In this document: piece by piece, positions 30,809 to 31,902 of the stretch
Layout: each line of letters begins with the position of its first letter
Position numbering within the stretch: position 1 is the stretch's first letter
NCBI GenBank assembly: GCA_036897485.1
Contig: JAYMTF010000669.1
Location: 1 to 31,902 of the forward strand
Direction: 5' to 3'
DNA: 31,902 nucleotides
Origin: Pelargonium nanum
Lineage: Eukaryota > Streptophyta > Magnoliopsida > Geraniales > Geraniaceae
Made by a program: the position numbers and the translations under genes
Notes under the pieces: model-generated
What the model was told of the DNA's origin: nothing
Database searches by the model: none
The model's input: the letters and a program-made list of their open reading frames with translations, nothing else

Positions 30809-31783
30809 CTTCGGGAGATATTTTGCTAGAGTTTGTGGAGCTTGTCTCGATTTTGAATCTGGTTGATGAGTAGTTGCAGAGAAGCTTTGCGAGCTCTGTT
30901 TGGTCTTAAAGAAAGAGGAAGAGAAAGAGAGAGAAAATAATAGCGTTAAAACGACGAAATGGGACACCTCTCTGATTTAATTTTGGTGGGCCCCAAAATT
31001 TCCAAATTGAATCACAACCCTTCATTTTTAATAAATCAAATAAAAATATTTATAACATGTAGAGTTGACAATTCGAATTTTTGCGTCAGATTGAAAATAG
31101 CTCTCGGGTTCGATCCTCACTCAATACATTCATGGGGGAGGTGAGAACCTTTAACCTGTGACTAAGTTTCAAATGATGATTAGTTTGGGTTTGGTTAAAG
31201 CGACATAAATGTGCCAACTGCGAATTTGCGGGCCCACTTAAATCACTCATGACATTAAACCAAAAATAAAAGATTTCAGCATAAACCGACATTCAAGAAG
31301 TGCAGACTCGCATGGGTTTCATGTCGTGGGTCACATCTTACTTTTGATTTTACATGTAAAATGTGGGAGTTGATTTATTCGATTCATTATTTTTTCTCGT
31401 AAACTAACCTAAAAATGTGAATGAGTCAATTTTATGCGACTCGAGTTAATGAGAAAATTGGAACATGTCTATTATGTGACCTAAGTCATCGATGAATATG
31501 TTCAATCTAATTATTATATCAATACGATCAAACGCAATCTATAAAGTAGAATTGTTCAAAACTTTTTCATATTTTCTATGATTTTGATTCAAATTTCTCT
31601 TTAATGTTATTCTTTTTATATTTCTTTTTGAATGATTGAATAAAGGCTGGAATTGACCGGATATTCCTTTAAAATATGTTTGGGCCTCAAATTTGGAATG
31701 CTTCAAGTCCACCTATTATGTTTCTAGAAATATCCTTAAAAAATATATATATGTGTGTATTTAATTTTTTTTTGGTAAAAGAT
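30809..31783. other. Profilin upstream region and AT-rich intergenic DNA
   Basis: The first 150 or so bases (minus strand) are the profilin leader and core promoter, with a CT-rich tract at about 30907-30940 on the reverse strand. Beyond it is AT-rich DNA with dispersed repeat words and no gene that I can support. Confidence 0.45.
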
Positions 31784-31902
31784 CCGGTTTAGTCCCTAAA
31801 CTATCCATTTTATTCCAAATTAGTCCCTGAACTTCATTTTGTTCTGGATCAGTCCTTGAACTATCCGTTTTGTTCTACGTCAGTCCCTGCCGTTAAAAAA
31901 TT
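31784..31902. repeat. Left part of a GGTTTAGTCCCTAAACT-type repeat, cut by the window end
   Basis: Three successive units of about 37 bp read TAGTCCCTAAACTATCCATT, TAGTCCCTGAACTTCATTTT and CAGTCCTTGAACTATCCGTT, followed by CAGTCCCTGCCGTTA. This is the left half of the inverted-repeat family found in GGT intron 1; the right half would lie beyond the window. Confidence 0.55.

Noticed and set aside
31107-31123. GGGTTCGATCCTCACTC resembling a tRNA/SINE B box
   Set aside because: GTTCGATCC matches the B-box consensus, but I could not find a convincing A box 30-60 bases upstream, a cloverleaf, or an A-rich tail, so neither a tRNA nor a SINE is claimed.

Overview
This looks like nuclear DNA from a core eudicot plant, plausibly a rosid; the species cannot be fixed from the sequence. 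The reasons are AT-rich intergenic DNA, short exons with GT-AG introns, plant-only families (DUF295 F-box proteins, OXS3-like proteins, GPI-anchored GH17 glucanase with an X8 domain) and many miniature DNA transposons. There is no bacterial-style operon, CRISPR array or prophage, and no LTR element that I can recognise.

Layout: 1-2800, AT-rich intergenic DNA with a complete CACTA-type miniature element. 2967-7708 (+), seven-exon gamma-glutamyltranspeptidase (glutathione hydrolase 3-like, vacuolar type), 626 aa. 8596-9857 (-), broken DUF295 F-box gene, copy 1. 10941-14841 (-), twelve-exon cytosolic ATP-dependent phosphofructokinase, 501 aa. 14921-15127 (+), doubtful small divergent ORF. 17327-18640 (-), DUF295 F-box copy 2, interrupted by one stop. 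19445-20301 (-), two-exon OXS3-like stress protein, 158 aa. 23410-28137 (+), four-exon GPI-anchored glucan endo-1,3-beta-glucosidase with X8/CBM43, 505 aa. 29107-30808 (-), three-exon profilin, 131 aa. I joined exons by hand: all junctions keep frame and restore the family motifs.

The genes do not form one pathway. They are ordinary cellular functions: glutathione-conjugate breakdown, glycolysis, chromatin/stress response, callose turnover and actin dynamics. What links them is position: from memory, two Arabidopsis segments (around At4g29210-At4g29350 and At5g56550-At5g56630) carry overlapping subsets of these families.

I found no undescribed biological system. The most useful observations are a GC-AG intron in the GGT gene; a 258-bp tandem duplication that copies the 5' splice site of the glucanase intron 1; two DUF295 paralogs on either side of PFK that are both broken, by different lesions; a glucanase catalytic motif lacking the usual Asn before the acid/base Glu; and several miniature transposons lodged in introns.
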